NCBI GenBank assembly: GCA_029961055.1
Contig: JASBVM010000017.1
Span: 1 to 64,000, forward strand
Direction of reading: 5' to 3'
Source of the DNA: Bacillota bacterium
GTDB lineage: Bacteria; Bacillota; Sulfobacillia; JAIMAT01
Length of the DNA stretch: 64,000 bases
Part shown: positions 25,055 through 34,350 of the stretch, in pieces
Position numbering within the stretch: the first letter of the stretch is position 1
How the letters are laid out: the number at the start of each line of letters is the position of its first letter
Position numbers and translations under genes: made by a program
Notes under the pieces: generated by a model
Database searches by the model: none
What the model saw: only the letters and a program-made list of their open reading frames with translations
Told to the model about the DNA's origin: nothing

Positions 25055-26317
25055 TCATCCCTCCCGGCCCAGGCGGAAGGCGGCGTGCACCGCGCGCACC
25101 GCCGCCTCCGCGTGCTCGGCCCGGATCAGGCAGGAGATGCTGATCTCCGAGGTGGCGATCATCTCGATGTTGATCCCGCTCTCGCCCAGCGCCCGGAAGA
25201 GGGTGGCCGCCACGCCCGGGTGCGTCACCATGCCGGCCCCCACCACCGAGAGCTTGGCCACGCCCGCGTCGGCCAGGACCCCCTCGCCCCCCAGCCGCCG
25301 GCAGGCCTCTTCCGAGGCCTCGCGGGCCGAGGCCAGGTCGCTCCGCGCCACCGTGAAGGCGATGTCGTTGAGCAGCTCGCGGGAGACGCTCTGGATGATC
25401 ATGTCCACGTTGATGCCGCGCTCGGCCAGGGCGCCGAAGAGCGCGGCGGCCACGCCGGGCCGGTCGGGCACCTTGAGCAGCGCGATCTTGGCCGTCTCCC
25501 GGTCGACGGTGACACCGGAGACGGGCCGGTCGCTCTCCGCCCAGCCGGGGTGCGCCAGGACGCGGGTGCCCGGAGCCTCCTCGAAGGTGGAGCGCGCCTC
25601 GATGACGACGCCGTGCTCGCGGGCGTACTCCACCGCCCGGTGCTGGAGGACCTTGGCGCCCAGGCGGGCCAGCTCCAGCATCTCGTCGTAGGAGATCTCC
25701 CGGAGCGGGCGGGCGTCGGGTACCACGCGCGGATCGGCGGTGAAGACGCCGGCCACGTCGGAGTAGATCTCGCAGCTGTCGGCGCCCAGCGCCGCCGCCA
25801 ACACCACCGCGGTGGCGTCCGAGCCCCCCCTCCCCAGGGTGGTCAGGTCGCCCTCCCGGTCGATACCCTGGAAGCCGGTCACCACCGGCACCCAGCCCTG
25901 CTCCAGCGCCTCCCGGATCCGGTCGACCGCCGCCGCCTCCACCCGCGCCATCCGGTGGCGCGAATCGGTCAGGATGCCCGCCTGCCAGCCGGTGAAGGAG
26001 ACCGCCGGGCAGCCCAGCGAGCGGAGGAGCAGCGCCACCACCGCGGCCGACTCCTGCTCGCCCGTGGCCAGGAGCGCGTCGATCTCGCGGTCGTCGCCGG
26101 GGAGACGCTCCTCCCACGCCGCGCCGTCCCGGCCGTCCACCGACCTCGCCTGCCGGGCGAGGTCGAGGAGCGCGTCGGTCCGCCCGCGTCGCGCCGAGAC
26201 CACGACCACGACGCGGTCGCCGCCGCGCCAGGCCTGCAGCACCCGCTCGGCCACCCGCCGCATGGAGGGCAGGTCCGCCACCGAGCTGCCTCCGAACTTC
26301 TGAACCCTGAGAGCCAA
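25055..26317 (-). CDS. lysC: Aspartate kinase with two ACT domains
   Basis: Aspartokinase phosphorylates aspartate, the first step towards lysine, threonine and methionine. The 420 residues begin with VQKFGGSSVADLPSM, have the catalytic-domain stretches FTGWQAGILTDSRHRMA and TLGRGGSDATAVVLAAALGAD, and end in two ACT domains (about 265-415) with NVDMIIQSVSRE and INIEMIATSEISISCLI, which bind feedback amino acids. The start is TTG 26317 after AAAGGAAG. It follows carB by 49 bases at the end of the arginine/carbamoyl-phosphate block; hom, thrC and thrB lie 12 kb away. Single-chain length and ACT layout fit a Bacillus-type enzyme. Confidence 0.94.
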   Translation of the reverse strand: MALRVQKFGGSSVADLPSMRRVAERVLQAWRGGDRVVVVVSARRGRTDALLDLARQARSVDGRDGAAWEERLPGDDREIDALLATGEQESAAVVALLLRSLGCPAVSFTGWQAGILTDSRHRMARVEAAAVDRIREALEQGWVPVVTGFQGIDREGDLTTLGRGGSDATAVVLAAALGADSCEIYSDVAGVFTADPRVVPDARPLREISYDEMLELARLGAKVLQHRAVEYAREHGVVIEARSTFEEAPGTRVLAHPGWAESDRPVSGVTVDRETAKIALLKVPDRPGVAAALFGALAERGINVDMIIQSVSRELLNDIAFTVARSDLASAREASEEACRRLGGEGVLADAGVAKLSVVGAGMVTHPGVAATLFRALGESGINIEMIATSEISISCLIRAEHAEAAVRAVHAAFRLGREG

Positions 26318-26366
26318 CGTCGCTTCCTTTCCTCCGCCGTCCGAGCCATCCAGGTGCTACGCTTCG

Positions 26367-29300
26367 TCACCCGAGCGGCTTCGCCTGCCGGGGGAGCAGC
26401 TCGGCCTCGCCACCCACCTTGACCGGCGGCGCCTGGTCCCGCAGCCGCCAGACGCCGCCCGCCCGGCCCGCATCCAGCGTCTCCAGCGCTTCCACCAGCG
26501 CGTCCACCGTCTCCAGGGCGGTGTAGCAGGGGAGTCCGAACTCCACCGCCGCCCGGCGCAGCCGGAAGCCGGGGCGCCCGGGGTCGAAGCCCCGGCGCGG
26601 CAGGTCGACGACGCCGCCCAGGCGTCCTTCGGCCAGCGCCGCCACCGCCTCCCCGTAGGCCAGCGCCTTCACCTCGAGGCCGGAGGCGTGCAACCGTTCC
26701 GCCGTCCCCGGTGTGGCCGACAGGCGGAAGCCCAGCCGCTCCAGCCTCCGCGCCCGCTCCACCAGCGCCGGCCGCTCGGCGGGGGGCGCCGAGAGGAGGA
26801 GCGCGCGCCGCGGCGGCAGCAGGCCGGCCGCCTGGAGCGCCCGGCTGAGCGCCTCGCCCCGGCTCCGGCCGAAGCCGAGCACCTCGCCGGTGGAGCGCAT
26901 CTCCGGTCCCAGCGCCGCCTCGGCGCGGTGGATCTTCCCCGTCGAGAAGACCGGCGCCTTGGCGGCGACCACAGCGGGCCGGGGCAGAAGCCCGTCCTCC
27001 ACCGGCAGCCCCAGGGCCGCCGAGGCCTGGCGGAGCGGCTGGCCGAGCGCCGCCCGGACGGCCAGCTCCACCAGGGGGAGACCGGTCGCCTTGCTCACGA
27101 AGGGGACGGTCCGCGAGGCGCGCGGGTTGACCTCCAGCACGTACAGCCGGTCCCGGTGGAGGACGAACTGGATGTTGAAGAGGCCGCGGAGCCCCAGGCT
27201 GGCGCCGATCCGGCGCGTGGCCTCCACCAGCTCCGCTTCCACCGCCGGATCGAGCTCCGCGGGCAAGAGGGCGATGGAGTCGCCCGAGTGGATGCCCGCC
27301 CGCTCCACATGCTCCATCACCGCCGGGATCAGCGTCCGGGTGCCGTCGGTGACGGCGTCCACCTCCAGCTCGCGCCCCTCCAGGTAGCGGTCGAGCAGGA
27401 TCGAGGCGCCGGGGTGGACCCGGCGCGCCTCGTCCAGCCACCGCTCCAGCTCGTCCTCGCCGCGGACCACGGCCATGCCGCGCCCGCCCAGGACGAAGCT
27501 CGGCCGGAGCATCAGGGGGAAGCCGATCTGCCGCGCCAGCTCCCGCGCCTCTTCCGGCGAGGCGGCGCCGCCACCCGGGGGCTGGCGCACCCCCAGGCTC
27601 CGGAGCCAGCGCTCGCAGAGCTCCCGGTCCTCCGCCCTGGCGATGGCCTCAGGCGGCGTCCCCAGCGGCGTCAGCCCCTCCGCCTCCAGCTCCGCGGCCA
27701 CGTCCAGCGCCGTCTGGCCGCCGAACTGGACGAGGGCGCCCACCGCCCCCTCCCGCCTTGCCGCCGCCAGCACGTCCTCCGCCGTCAGCGGCTCGAAGTA
27801 GAGCGCGTCCGCCACATCGAAGTCGGTGCTCACCGTCTCGGGGTTGCTGTTGACGATGACGGCGCGGTAACCCGCGCGCTGGAGCGCGCGCACCGCCTGG
27901 ACCGCCGAGTAGTCGAACTCGATCCCCTGCCCGATCCGGATCGGCCCCGCCCCCACCACCAGGACGGCCGGCCGCGATCCGTCCCCCGTCCGGCCCTGCG
28001 AACACCCGCCCGCCGCCGCGGGCCCCGCCTCCCCCTCCCGGCACCAGGCCGGGCCGGCCAGCCGGAACCGCGGCCGGTAATAGGTCGAGTAGAAGTACGG
28101 CGTCCGCGCGGGGAACTCGCCGGCGCAGCTGTCCACCTCCAGGAAGCCCGGCTCCAGCCCCGCCTCCTCGCGGAGCCGCCGCACCCGGCGCTCCTCCGAC
28201 CCGGTCAGCGCCGCCAGCTCGCCGTCCCCCAGGCCGGCCCGCTTCGCCTCCGCCAGGAGGTCGCCGTCGAGCTCCGGCCCGGCGGAGCGGACGCGGGCCA
28301 GGGTGGTGCCCAGCCGGTGGAGCCTCCGCAGGAAGAAGGGGTCGATCCCGGTGGGACGCGCTTCCTCCCAGGGGAGTCCGAGGGCGAAGGCGGCCGCCAG
28401 CCGCTGCAGCCGTCCCTCCCGGGGCGCGATGGCCGCCTCGACCAGCCGTTGGCGGCCCTGCTCCCGCCCGAGGCGCCCCAGCTCCTCCACCGCCCGCGCC
28501 AGCACCGGCCCCTGGTCCAGGGAGCGGAGCGCCTTGGCGAAGGCGCCCTCGAAGCTCCGGTCGATGGCCATCGCCTCGCCGGTCGCCTGCATCTGCGTCC
28601 CCAGCTCCGGGTCGGCGAGCGGGAACTTGTCGAAGGGCCAGCGCGGCACCTTCGTCACCACGTAGTCGAGGGCCGGTTCGAAACAGGCGCTGGTGCCCGT
28701 GATCGGGTTGCGGATCTCGGCCAGGCGGAGGCCCAGCGCCAGCTTGGCGGCCACCTGGGCGATGGGGTAGCCGGTCGCCTTGGAGGCCAGGGCGCTGGAG
28801 CGGCTGACGCGGGGGTTGACCTCGATCACCCGGAACTCGAAGGGGCGTCCCTGGGGCGCGACGGCGAACTGGACGTTGCAGGCGCCCACGATGCCCAGCG
28901 CGTCGACGATGCGGAAGGCGGCCAGGCGGAGCTCCTGGTGCTCCAGGTCGGTCAGCGTCTGGGCGGGCGCCACCACCACGCTGTCGCCGGTGTGGACGCC
29001 GACGGGGTCCACGTTCTCCATGCTGCAGATGGCGACGCGGTCGCCGGTGGCGTCGCGGACCACCTCGTACTCGATCTCCCGCCAGCCCCAGATGCTCTCC
29101 TCCAGGAGCACCTCGCCCACCGGGCTGAGCGCCAGACCCCGTTCCACCAGCGCCTCCAGCTCCGCCGGCGTACGCGCCAGGCCGCCTCCCGTCCCGCCCA
29201 GCGTGTAGGCGGGCCGGACCACCAGCGGCAACCCGTGCTCCCGGGCCCAGGACCGGGCTTCCTCCAGCGAGCGGACCGGGCGGCTGGGCGGGATGGCCAT

Positions 29301-29735
29301 GCCCAGCTCCAGCATCGCCTGGCGGAAGGAGGCGCGGTCCTCCGCCTTCTCGATGGCCTCCAGCGGCGTGCCCAGGAGCCGCACGCCCCACCGCTCCAGG
29401 AAGCCGCTCCGGGCCAGCTCCCGCGCCAGGTTGAGCCCGGTCTGCCCGCCGAAGCCGGCCACCAGGCCGTCCGGGCGCTCGGCCCGGATCACTTCCTGGA
29501 GCCGTTCCGCCTGGAGCGGCTCGAGATAGACGCGCCCGCCCACGTCGGGGTCGGTCATGATGGTGGCCGGATTGGAATTGACCAGGACGGTCTCCACACC
29601 CGCCTCGCGCAGGGCGCGGCACGCCTGCGTGCCCGAGTAGTCGAACTCGGCCGCCTGCCCGATGACGATGGGACCCGAGCCGATCACCAGCACCCGGCGG
29701 ATCGGCGACCCGGTCACCCGCGCAGGCTCAGGCAA
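26367..29735 (-). CDS. carB: Carbamoyl-phosphate synthase large subunit
   Basis: CarB makes carbamoyl phosphate from bicarbonate, ATP and ammonia channelled from CarA, feeding arginine and pyrimidine synthesis. The 1122 residues contain two homologous ATP-grasp halves. VLVIGSGPIVIGQAAEFDYSG opens the first half and VLVVGAGPIRIGQGIEFDYSA the second, with EVNPRVSRSSALASKATGYP and EVNPRASRTVPFVSKATGLP as the paired metal/ATP loops. An MGS-like allosteric domain forms the last 130 residues. It is about 50 residues longer than usual; part of this is a Gly-rich linker (GPAAAGGCSQGRTGDGSRP) before the second half. The start is TTG 29735, eight bases into carA, after GGAGGGG. Confidence 0.97.
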   Translation of the reverse strand: MPEPARVTGSPIRRVLVIGSGPIVIGQAAEFDYSGTQACRALREAGVETVLVNSNPATIMTDPDVGGRVYLEPLQAERLQEVIRAERPDGLVAGFGGQTGLNLARELARSGFLERWGVRLLGTPLEAIEKAEDRASFRQAMLELGMAIPPSRPVRSLEEARSWAREHGLPLVVRPAYTLGGTGGGLARTPAELEALVERGLALSPVGEVLLEESIWGWREIEYEVVRDATGDRVAICSMENVDPVGVHTGDSVVVAPAQTLTDLEHQELRLAAFRIVDALGIVGACNVQFAVAPQGRPFEFRVIEVNPRVSRSSALASKATGYPIAQVAAKLALGLRLAEIRNPITGTSACFEPALDYVVTKVPRWPFDKFPLADPELGTQMQATGEAMAIDRSFEGAFAKALRSLDQGPVLARAVEELGRLGREQGRQRLVEAAIAPREGRLQRLAAAFALGLPWEEARPTGIDPFFLRRLHRLGTTLARVRSAGPELDGDLLAEAKRAGLGDGELAALTGSEERRVRRLREEAGLEPGFLEVDSCAGEFPARTPYFYSTYYRPRFRLAGPAWCREGEAGPAAAGGCSQGRTGDGSRPAVLVVGAGPIRIGQGIEFDYSAVQAVRALQRAGYRAVIVNSNPETVSTDFDVADALYFEPLTAEDVLAAARREGAVGALVQFGGQTALDVAAELEAEGLTPLGTPPEAIARAEDRELCERWLRSLGVRQPPGGGAASPEEARELARQIGFPLMLRPSFVLGGRGMAVVRGEDELERWLDEARRVHPGASILLDRYLEGRELEVDAVTDGTRTLIPAVMEHVERAGIHSGDSIALLPAELDPAVEAELVEATRRIGASLGLRGLFNIQFVLHRDRLYVLEVNPRASRTVPFVSKATGLPLVELAVRAALGQPLRQASAALGLPVEDGLLPRPAVVAAKAPVFSTGKIHRAEAALGPEMRSTGEVLGFGRSRGEALSRALQAAGLLPPRRALLLSAPPAERPALVERARRLERLGFRLSATPGTAERLHASGLEVKALAYGEAVAALAEGRLGGVVDLPRRGFDPGRPGFRLRRAAVEFGLPCYTALETVDALVEALETLDAGRAGGVWRLRDQAPPVKVGGEAELLPRQAKPLG

Positions 29736-30912
29736 CGCGGAGTCCCCTCCACCGGGCGACGCGGTCGACGAACTGCCGGAAGCGGGCGCGCGACTCCAGC
29801 GGCCCCGGCGCTCCCTCCGGGTGGAACTGGACCCCCCAGACGGGAAGCTCCCGGTGGCGGATCCCCTCCACCACCCCGTCGTTCAGCTGCAGATGGGTCA
29901 CCTCCAGCTCGTCGGGCAGCGCCTCGGGCAGGACCGCGTAGCCGTGGTTCTGCGCGGTCATGAAGGAGCGCCCGCTCTCCAGCTCCTGGACCGGATGGTT
30001 GCCGCCCCGATGGCCGTACGGAAGCCGTCCCGTCCGCGCCCCGAAGGCGGCGGCCAGCACCTGGTGGCCCAGGCAGATGCCCCAGGTGGGGAGGCGTCCC
30101 GCCACCTGCCGGAGGGCGGCCTCCACCTCCGGCAGGTCGGCCGGGTCGCCGGGCCCGTTGGTCACCACCAGCCCGTCGGGGTCACCGGCCAGGATCTCGG
30201 AGGCGGTGGCGTTCCAGGGCAGGAGCTCCAGAGAGGCGCCCGCCCGGAGCAGCTCGTCCAGGATCCGCCGCTTGGTGCCGAGGTCGAGCACCGCCAGCCG
30301 GGGGCCGCGGCCGTCCCCCCGCTCCAGCGCCAGCCTGCCGTGACGGACCACCCGGGCCACCAGGTCGCGCGGCCGCTCGGGCCAGGGCAGCGCCGCCACC
30401 CGCTCGGCAGGATCCGCCAGCCGCTCCAACTGCGCCAGAAGCCGGCCGCGGACCAGCGCCAGCGCGGTGTCCCCGCCCTCGCGCAGGCGGAGCGCCAGCC
30501 GGCGGGTGGCCACCCCTTCCAGGGCAGGCACCCCGTGACGCCGGAGCCAGTCCACGATCCCCTCGCCGTTCCCCCGGTCGGGTTCGCGCCAGAGCTCCGC
30601 GGCCACGAAACCTGCGACCGCCGGCTCCGCCGCCTGGTCGACCCGGGACGAGAGGCCGTACTGGCCGATGAACGGGTAGGTCATCACCACCACCTGGCCC
30701 GCGTAGCTGGGGTCGGTCAAGACCTCCTGGTAGCCGGTCATGGAGGTGTTGAAGACGCCCTCGCCCCAGATCGCCTCGTCCCCCGCCGCCCAGGCCGTGG
30801 CCGGCGGCGAGGCCGGCCAGTGCACCAGGCGGCCCAGGAAGAGCTCGCCGCTCGAGAGCAGCAGGCCACCCGGCTCGCCCGCCTCGAAGTCCGGCGCCGC
30901 GCTCCCGCTCAT
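29728..30912 (-). CDS. carA: Carbamoyl-phosphate synthase small subunit
   Basis: CarA is the glutaminase subunit that supplies ammonia to CarB. The 394 residues have the N-terminal CarA domain (GVFNTSMTGYQEVLTDPSYAG, TYPFIGQYG) and a class I glutamine amidotransferase domain from about residue 205: NGPGDPADLP, the nucleophile Cys in WGICLGHQVLA, and the His-Glu pair in VQFHPEGAPGP. The ATG at 30912 overlaps the argD stop (ATGA) and follows a GGAGG site. carAB embedded in an arginine operon suggests an arginine-regulated copy. A separate pyrimidine-linked pair could exist elsewhere. Confidence 0.96.
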   Translation of the reverse strand: MSGSAAPDFEAGEPGGLLLSSGELFLGRLVHWPASPPATAWAAGDEAIWGEGVFNTSMTGYQEVLTDPSYAGQVVVMTYPFIGQYGLSSRVDQAAEPAVAGFVAAELWREPDRGNGEGIVDWLRRHGVPALEGVATRRLALRLREGGDTALALVRGRLLAQLERLADPAERVAALPWPERPRDLVARVVRHGRLALERGDGRGPRLAVLDLGTKRRILDELLRAGASLELLPWNATASEILAGDPDGLVVTNGPGDPADLPEVEAALRQVAGRLPTWGICLGHQVLAAAFGARTGRLPYGHRGGNHPVQELESGRSFMTAQNHGYAVLPEALPDELEVTHLQLNDGVVEGIRHRELPVWGVQFHPEGAPGPLESRARFRQFVDRVARWRGLRVA

Positions 30913-32153
30913 CGTCCCGCCTCCGCCGCGCCGCCTGCGGCCACCCTCCGGTCGGCCTCGCCCAGCGCCTGGTCCAGGATCTCCAACGCCGCCTCCACCT
31001 CGCCCCGGCCGATGATCAGGGGTGGCAGGAGGCGGACCACGTTCTCCGCCGCCGCCACCGCCAGGAGCCCGCGCTCCCGCAGCGCCGCGATCAGCGCGGC
31101 CGGCGGCTCGGCCAGCCGGAGGCCGAGCATCAGACCGCGCCCCCGCACCTCCAGAAGCGAGGGGTGGCGGGCCGCCAGCTCCTCCAGCCCCTGGCGGAGC
31201 CGGGTGCCCGACTCCCGTGCCCGCTCCACCAGCCCCTGGCCCGCGATGGCGTCCAGGGTGGCGAGCGCCGCCGCCATGGCCAGCGGGTTGCCGCCGAAGG
31301 TCGAGCCGTGGCTGCCGGGCGTCAGCAGGCCGGCCAGCGACTCGCGCACGCCCAGGGCACCGGCTGGCACGCCGCCGGCCAGCCCCTTGGCCAGGGTGAC
31401 GGCATCCGGTTCCAACCCGGCCTCCTGGTAGGCGAACCAGCGGCCGGTCCGGCCCATGCCCGTCTGCACCTCGTCCACGATCAGCAGGAGGCCCCGCTGC
31501 CGGCAGACCGCCTGGACCGCCGCCAGGAAGCCCGGCTCGGCCTCCCGGACACCGCCCTCCCCCTGGATCACCTCCAGCAGGATGGCGGCCGCAGACGGGC
31601 CCACCCCCTCCTCCAGCGCCCCCGCATCGTTCCACGGAAGCTGGCGGAAGCCGGCCGGCAGCGGCTCGAAACCCGCCGTGTAGTGCGGGTTGCCGGTGGC
31701 CGCCAGCGACCCCAGGGTGCGGCCGTGGAAGCAGCCCTCGAAGGTGAGGACCTCCGGCTCCGCGATGCCGCGCCGGTGGCCCCAGCGGCGGGCCAGCTTG
31801 ATGGCCGCCTCCGTCGCCTCGGTGCCGCTGTTGCAGAAGAAGAAGCGATCGAGCCCGGTCAGCTCGGCCAGGCGGTCGGCCACCTGGCGCTGGAGCGGGA
31901 TCTCGTAGAGGTTGGAGACGTGGATCAGCCGGGCGGCCTGGTCGGCCACCGCCGCCACCAGCGCGGGGTGACCGTGGCCCAGGACGCTGGCGGCGATGCC
32001 GCCGGCGAAATCCAGGTAGCGCCGGCCCTCGTCGTCCCAGACGTAGGCGCCCTCGCCGCGCACCAGGGCCACCGGCGCCCGCTGGTAGACCGGCAGGAGA
32101 TGGTCGGCCGTCCCCGCGCGGGTCTCTTCTTTCTTGGCTTCTGGCAGGCTCAC
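30909..32153 (-). CDS. argD: Acetylornithine aminotransferase
   Basis: This class III PLP aminotransferase converts N-acetylglutamate semialdehyde to N-acetylornithine. The 414 residues show NSGTEATEAAIKLAR (108-122), the pyridine-stacking region CFHGRTLGSLAATG, the cofactor Asp in LLLIVDEVQTGMGRTG, Lys256 in AVTLAKGLAGG and the phosphate-binding GSHGSTFGGNPLA. The start is GTG 32153 in a GTGA overlap with argB. Close relatives act on succinylornithine, LysW-aminoadipate semialdehyde or 4-aminobutyrate; the position between argB and carA decides for ArgD. Confidence 0.94.
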   Translation of the reverse strand: MSLPEAKKEETRAGTADHLLPVYQRAPVALVRGEGAYVWDDEGRRYLDFAGGIAASVLGHGHPALVAAVADQAARLIHVSNLYEIPLQRQVADRLAELTGLDRFFFCNSGTEATEAAIKLARRWGHRRGIAEPEVLTFEGCFHGRTLGSLAATGNPHYTAGFEPLPAGFRQLPWNDAGALEEGVGPSAAAILLEVIQGEGGVREAEPGFLAAVQAVCRQRGLLLIVDEVQTGMGRTGRWFAYQEAGLEPDAVTLAKGLAGGVPAGALGVRESLAGLLTPGSHGSTFGGNPLAMAAALATLDAIAGQGLVERARESGTRLRQGLEELAARHPSLLEVRGRGLMLGLRLAEPPAALIAALRERGLLAVAAAENVVRLLPPLIIGRGEVEAALEILDQALGEADRRVAAGGAAEAGR

Positions 32154-33043
32154 CCCTCCGCCCCCTCTCGCTCCCAGAGCCCGCTTCCTCCCGGCTCCCC
32201 CGCCCCGACCGGCGCCAGCTCGGTGCCGACGCCGTCGAGGCCGCCTCCCAGCGCGCGCAGCAGCGCGTGCGGGGCCCGCCCGTCGACGATCACCACCCGC
32301 GGCGCGCCCCCGGCCAGCGCCTCCAGGCACGCCTCCAGCTTCGGCCGCATGCCGCCCGAAGCCTCGCCCGACGCGAGGAGCCCGCGCACCTCCTCCGGGG
32401 CCAGCCGCGTCCGCCAGGCGCCGCCGGCGGCCACGCCCGGCACGTCGGTGAGGAGGACCAGCGTCGCGCGCAGCGCCGCCGCCAGCGCCGCCGCCACGTG
32501 ATCGGCGTTGACGTTGTAGGTCTGCCCCCCGGCCTGGCCGACGGGCGCCACCACCGGCAGGAAGCCGGCCCCGGCCAGCGCCCCCAGGAGCGCCGGCCGG
32601 ACGCCGCGCACCCGCGCCACGTAGCCCAGCCCTTCCTCCGGCGCGCTGGGCTCCAGTTCCAGCAGCCCGCCGTCCAGCGCGGCCAGGCCGACGGCGGGAA
32701 GGCCCGCGGCGGCGAGCGCCGCGGTCAGGCGGCGGTTGACGTGGCCGGCCAGCACCATCTCCGCCAGCTCCAGCGTCTCGGCGTCGGTGACGCGCAACCC
32801 GCCGCGCCAGCGCGGTTCGATCCCCAGGCGGCCGCTCCAGCGGCTCAGCTCCGGACCGCCGCCGTGGACCAGCGCAACCCGCAGCCCGCCTCCCGCCAGC
32901 CTGGCCAGGTCGGCCGGGAGGGTGCCCAGGCCCGCGCCCAGCGAGCCGCCGTGCTTCACCACCAGCCAGCGCTCGTCGCGACCGCCGCCGGCGCCCCAGC
33001 CCTCAGCTCCGGTAGGACCCGTTGATGCGGACATACTCGGCAC
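32150..33043 (-). CDS. argB: Acetylglutamate kinase
   Basis: An amino-acid kinase family protein that phosphorylates N-acetylglutamate. Visible motifs are VVKHGGSLGAG (ATP loop Lys and Gly-Gly), LVHGGGPELSRWSGRLG (substrate loop), LRVTDAETLELAEMVLAGHVNRRL (acyl-amino-acid and dimer helix), TYNVNADHVAAALA (Asp-containing ATP loop) and ASGGMRPKLEACLEAL. GTG 33043 and ATG 33034 are both possible starts; both lie inside argJ and neither has a strong ribosome site. The related kinase LysZ is an alternative by sequence alone, but argJ, argC and argD neighbours point to ArgB. Confidence 0.92.
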   Translation of the reverse strand: MPSMSASTGPTGAEGWGAGGGRDERWLVVKHGGSLGAGLGTLPADLARLAGGGLRVALVHGGGPELSRWSGRLGIEPRWRGGLRVTDAETLELAEMVLAGHVNRRLTAALAAAGLPAVGLAALDGGLLELEPSAPEEGLGYVARVRGVRPALLGALAGAGFLPVVAPVGQAGGQTYNVNADHVAAALAAALRATLVLLTDVPGVAAGGAWRTRLAPEEVRGLLASGEASGGMRPKLEACLEALAGGAPRVVIVDGRAPHALLRALGGGLDGVGTELAPVGAGEPGGSGLWEREGAEG

Positions 33044-34337
33044 TCAGGTCACACCCCCACGCCGTCGCGGAGCCGGGGCCCTCGCCCAGAACCAGCTCGA
33101 TCCGCACCTCGGGGCGGCGCATCGCCTCCGCCGCCTCGGCCTCCCGCTCCCAGAGCGGCTCGCCCCCCCGGTAGAGGAGGCAGCCGCCGATGCTCAGCTC
33201 CGCCCGCTCGGGATCGAAGACGACCGGCCTCCCGGCCACCGTCGCCCTACCCGCGGCGGCCAGCACCCGGCCCCAGTTGGGGTCGCCACCGTGGACCGCC
33301 GCCTTGACCAGGCTGGAGCCCGCCACCGTCCGCGCCACGGCAGCCGCCTCCGCCTCGCTCTGCAGGCCGCGGGCCTCCACCTCGATCAGACGGCTGGCTC
33401 CCTCCCCGTCGGCGGCGATGGCGCGGGCCAGGTGGCGGGCCACCGCCTCCACCGCGGCCAGCCAGCGCGCCCAGCGGCTCCCGGGACCGGCCTCCGGCTC
33501 CGGCTCGGCGCCCTCTCGGGCCACCTCGGGCAGGTCGTCGACGCGCACGCCGGCCGCGCCGTTGACCAGGAAGATCGCCATGTCGTTGGTGGAGGTGTCG
33601 CCGTCCACCGTCACGCGGTTGAAGCTCCTCTCCACCACCCGCCGCCAGGCGGCCGGCAGCCGTGCCCGCCCCGCGTCGCCCAGTTCGGCGTCGCTGGTGA
33701 GGAAGGCGAGCATGGTCCCCATGTCCGGATGAATCATCCCCGACCCCTTGGCCGCGCCCCCGACCCGGACCCGCTCGCCCGGCGCCACCTCCACCTCCAC
33801 CGCCACCTGCTTGAGCGTGGTGTCGGTGGTCTGGATGGCCCGCGCAAAGGCCTCGTCGGCGACCGGGCCGGCGCCCAACGTCGCCGCCGCCCGTTCCAGC
33901 CCCCGCGCCACCGGATCCTCCGGCAGCTGGACGCCGATCACCCCCGTGGAGGCGATCGCCACCCGTTCCGGCGGCAGCCCCACGGCCGCGGCCGCGTGGG
34001 CCTGCATGCGCCGCGCCCGCGCCAACCCCTCCTCGCCCGTGCAGGCGTTGGCGTTGCCGCTGTTGACCGCCACCGCCCCGAGCCACCCGCCCTCGCCCCC
34101 CAGGAGCGCGCGGGTGACCTGCAGCGGCGCCGCCTGCACCCGGTTGCGGGTGTAGGTGGCCACCGCCCAGGCCGGCTGCTCCGAGACCAGTAGCGCCACG
34201 TCGGGACGGCGCCGCTTGATGCCCCCGTGGACGCCTGCGGCCTTCCAGCCCCTGGGGGCGGTCACCCCCGCTTCGAGCAGCAGCCGGTGCGGCGCCGGCC
34301 CCGCGCCCGTCCGGCGGACTTCCGGCAGGATGCCCAC
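33003..34337 (-). CDS. argJ: Glutamate N-acetyltransferase / amino-acid acetyltransferase
   Basis: ArgJ moves the acetyl group from N-acetylornithine to glutamate and so recycles it; bifunctional forms also use acetyl-CoA. The 444-residue precursor self-cleaves before a Thr, here Thr208 in KGSGMIHPDMGTMLAFLTSD. Other conserved parts are VNSGNANACTG (91-101), ASTGVIGVQLP, and SFNRVTVDGDTSTNDMA in the beta chain. The GTG start at 34337 follows GGAGGGGAG. There is no argA or argE in the block, which fits the cyclic pathway. It lies between argC and argB. Confidence 0.96.
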   Translation of the reverse strand: MGILPEVRRTGAGPAPHRLLLEAGVTAPRGWKAAGVHGGIKRRRPDVALLVSEQPAWAVATYTRNRVQAAPLQVTRALLGGEGGWLGAVAVNSGNANACTGEEGLARARRMQAHAAAAVGLPPERVAIASTGVIGVQLPEDPVARGLERAAATLGAGPVADEAFARAIQTTDTTLKQVAVEVEVAPGERVRVGGAAKGSGMIHPDMGTMLAFLTSDAELGDAGRARLPAAWRRVVERSFNRVTVDGDTSTNDMAIFLVNGAAGVRVDDLPEVAREGAEPEPEAGPGSRWARWLAAVEAVARHLARAIAADGEGASRLIEVEARGLQSEAEAAAVARTVAGSSLVKAAVHGGDPNWGRVLAAAGRATVAGRPVVFDPERAELSIGGCLLYRGGEPLWEREAEAAEAMRRPEVRIELVLGEGPGSATAWGCDLSAEYVRINGSYRS

Positions 34338-34350
34338 CCCTCTCCCCTCC

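Noticed and set aside
26688-29963. A 1091-residue frame on the plus strand opposite carB
   Set aside because: The carB translation is conserved along its entire length, while the opposite frame has no domain and a shadow-like composition.
32150-33043. LysZ ([LysW]-aminoadipate kinase) instead of ArgB
   Set aside because: Sequence alone is close to both, but the neighbours are argJ, argC, argD and argG/H, and no LysW-like carrier gene is present.
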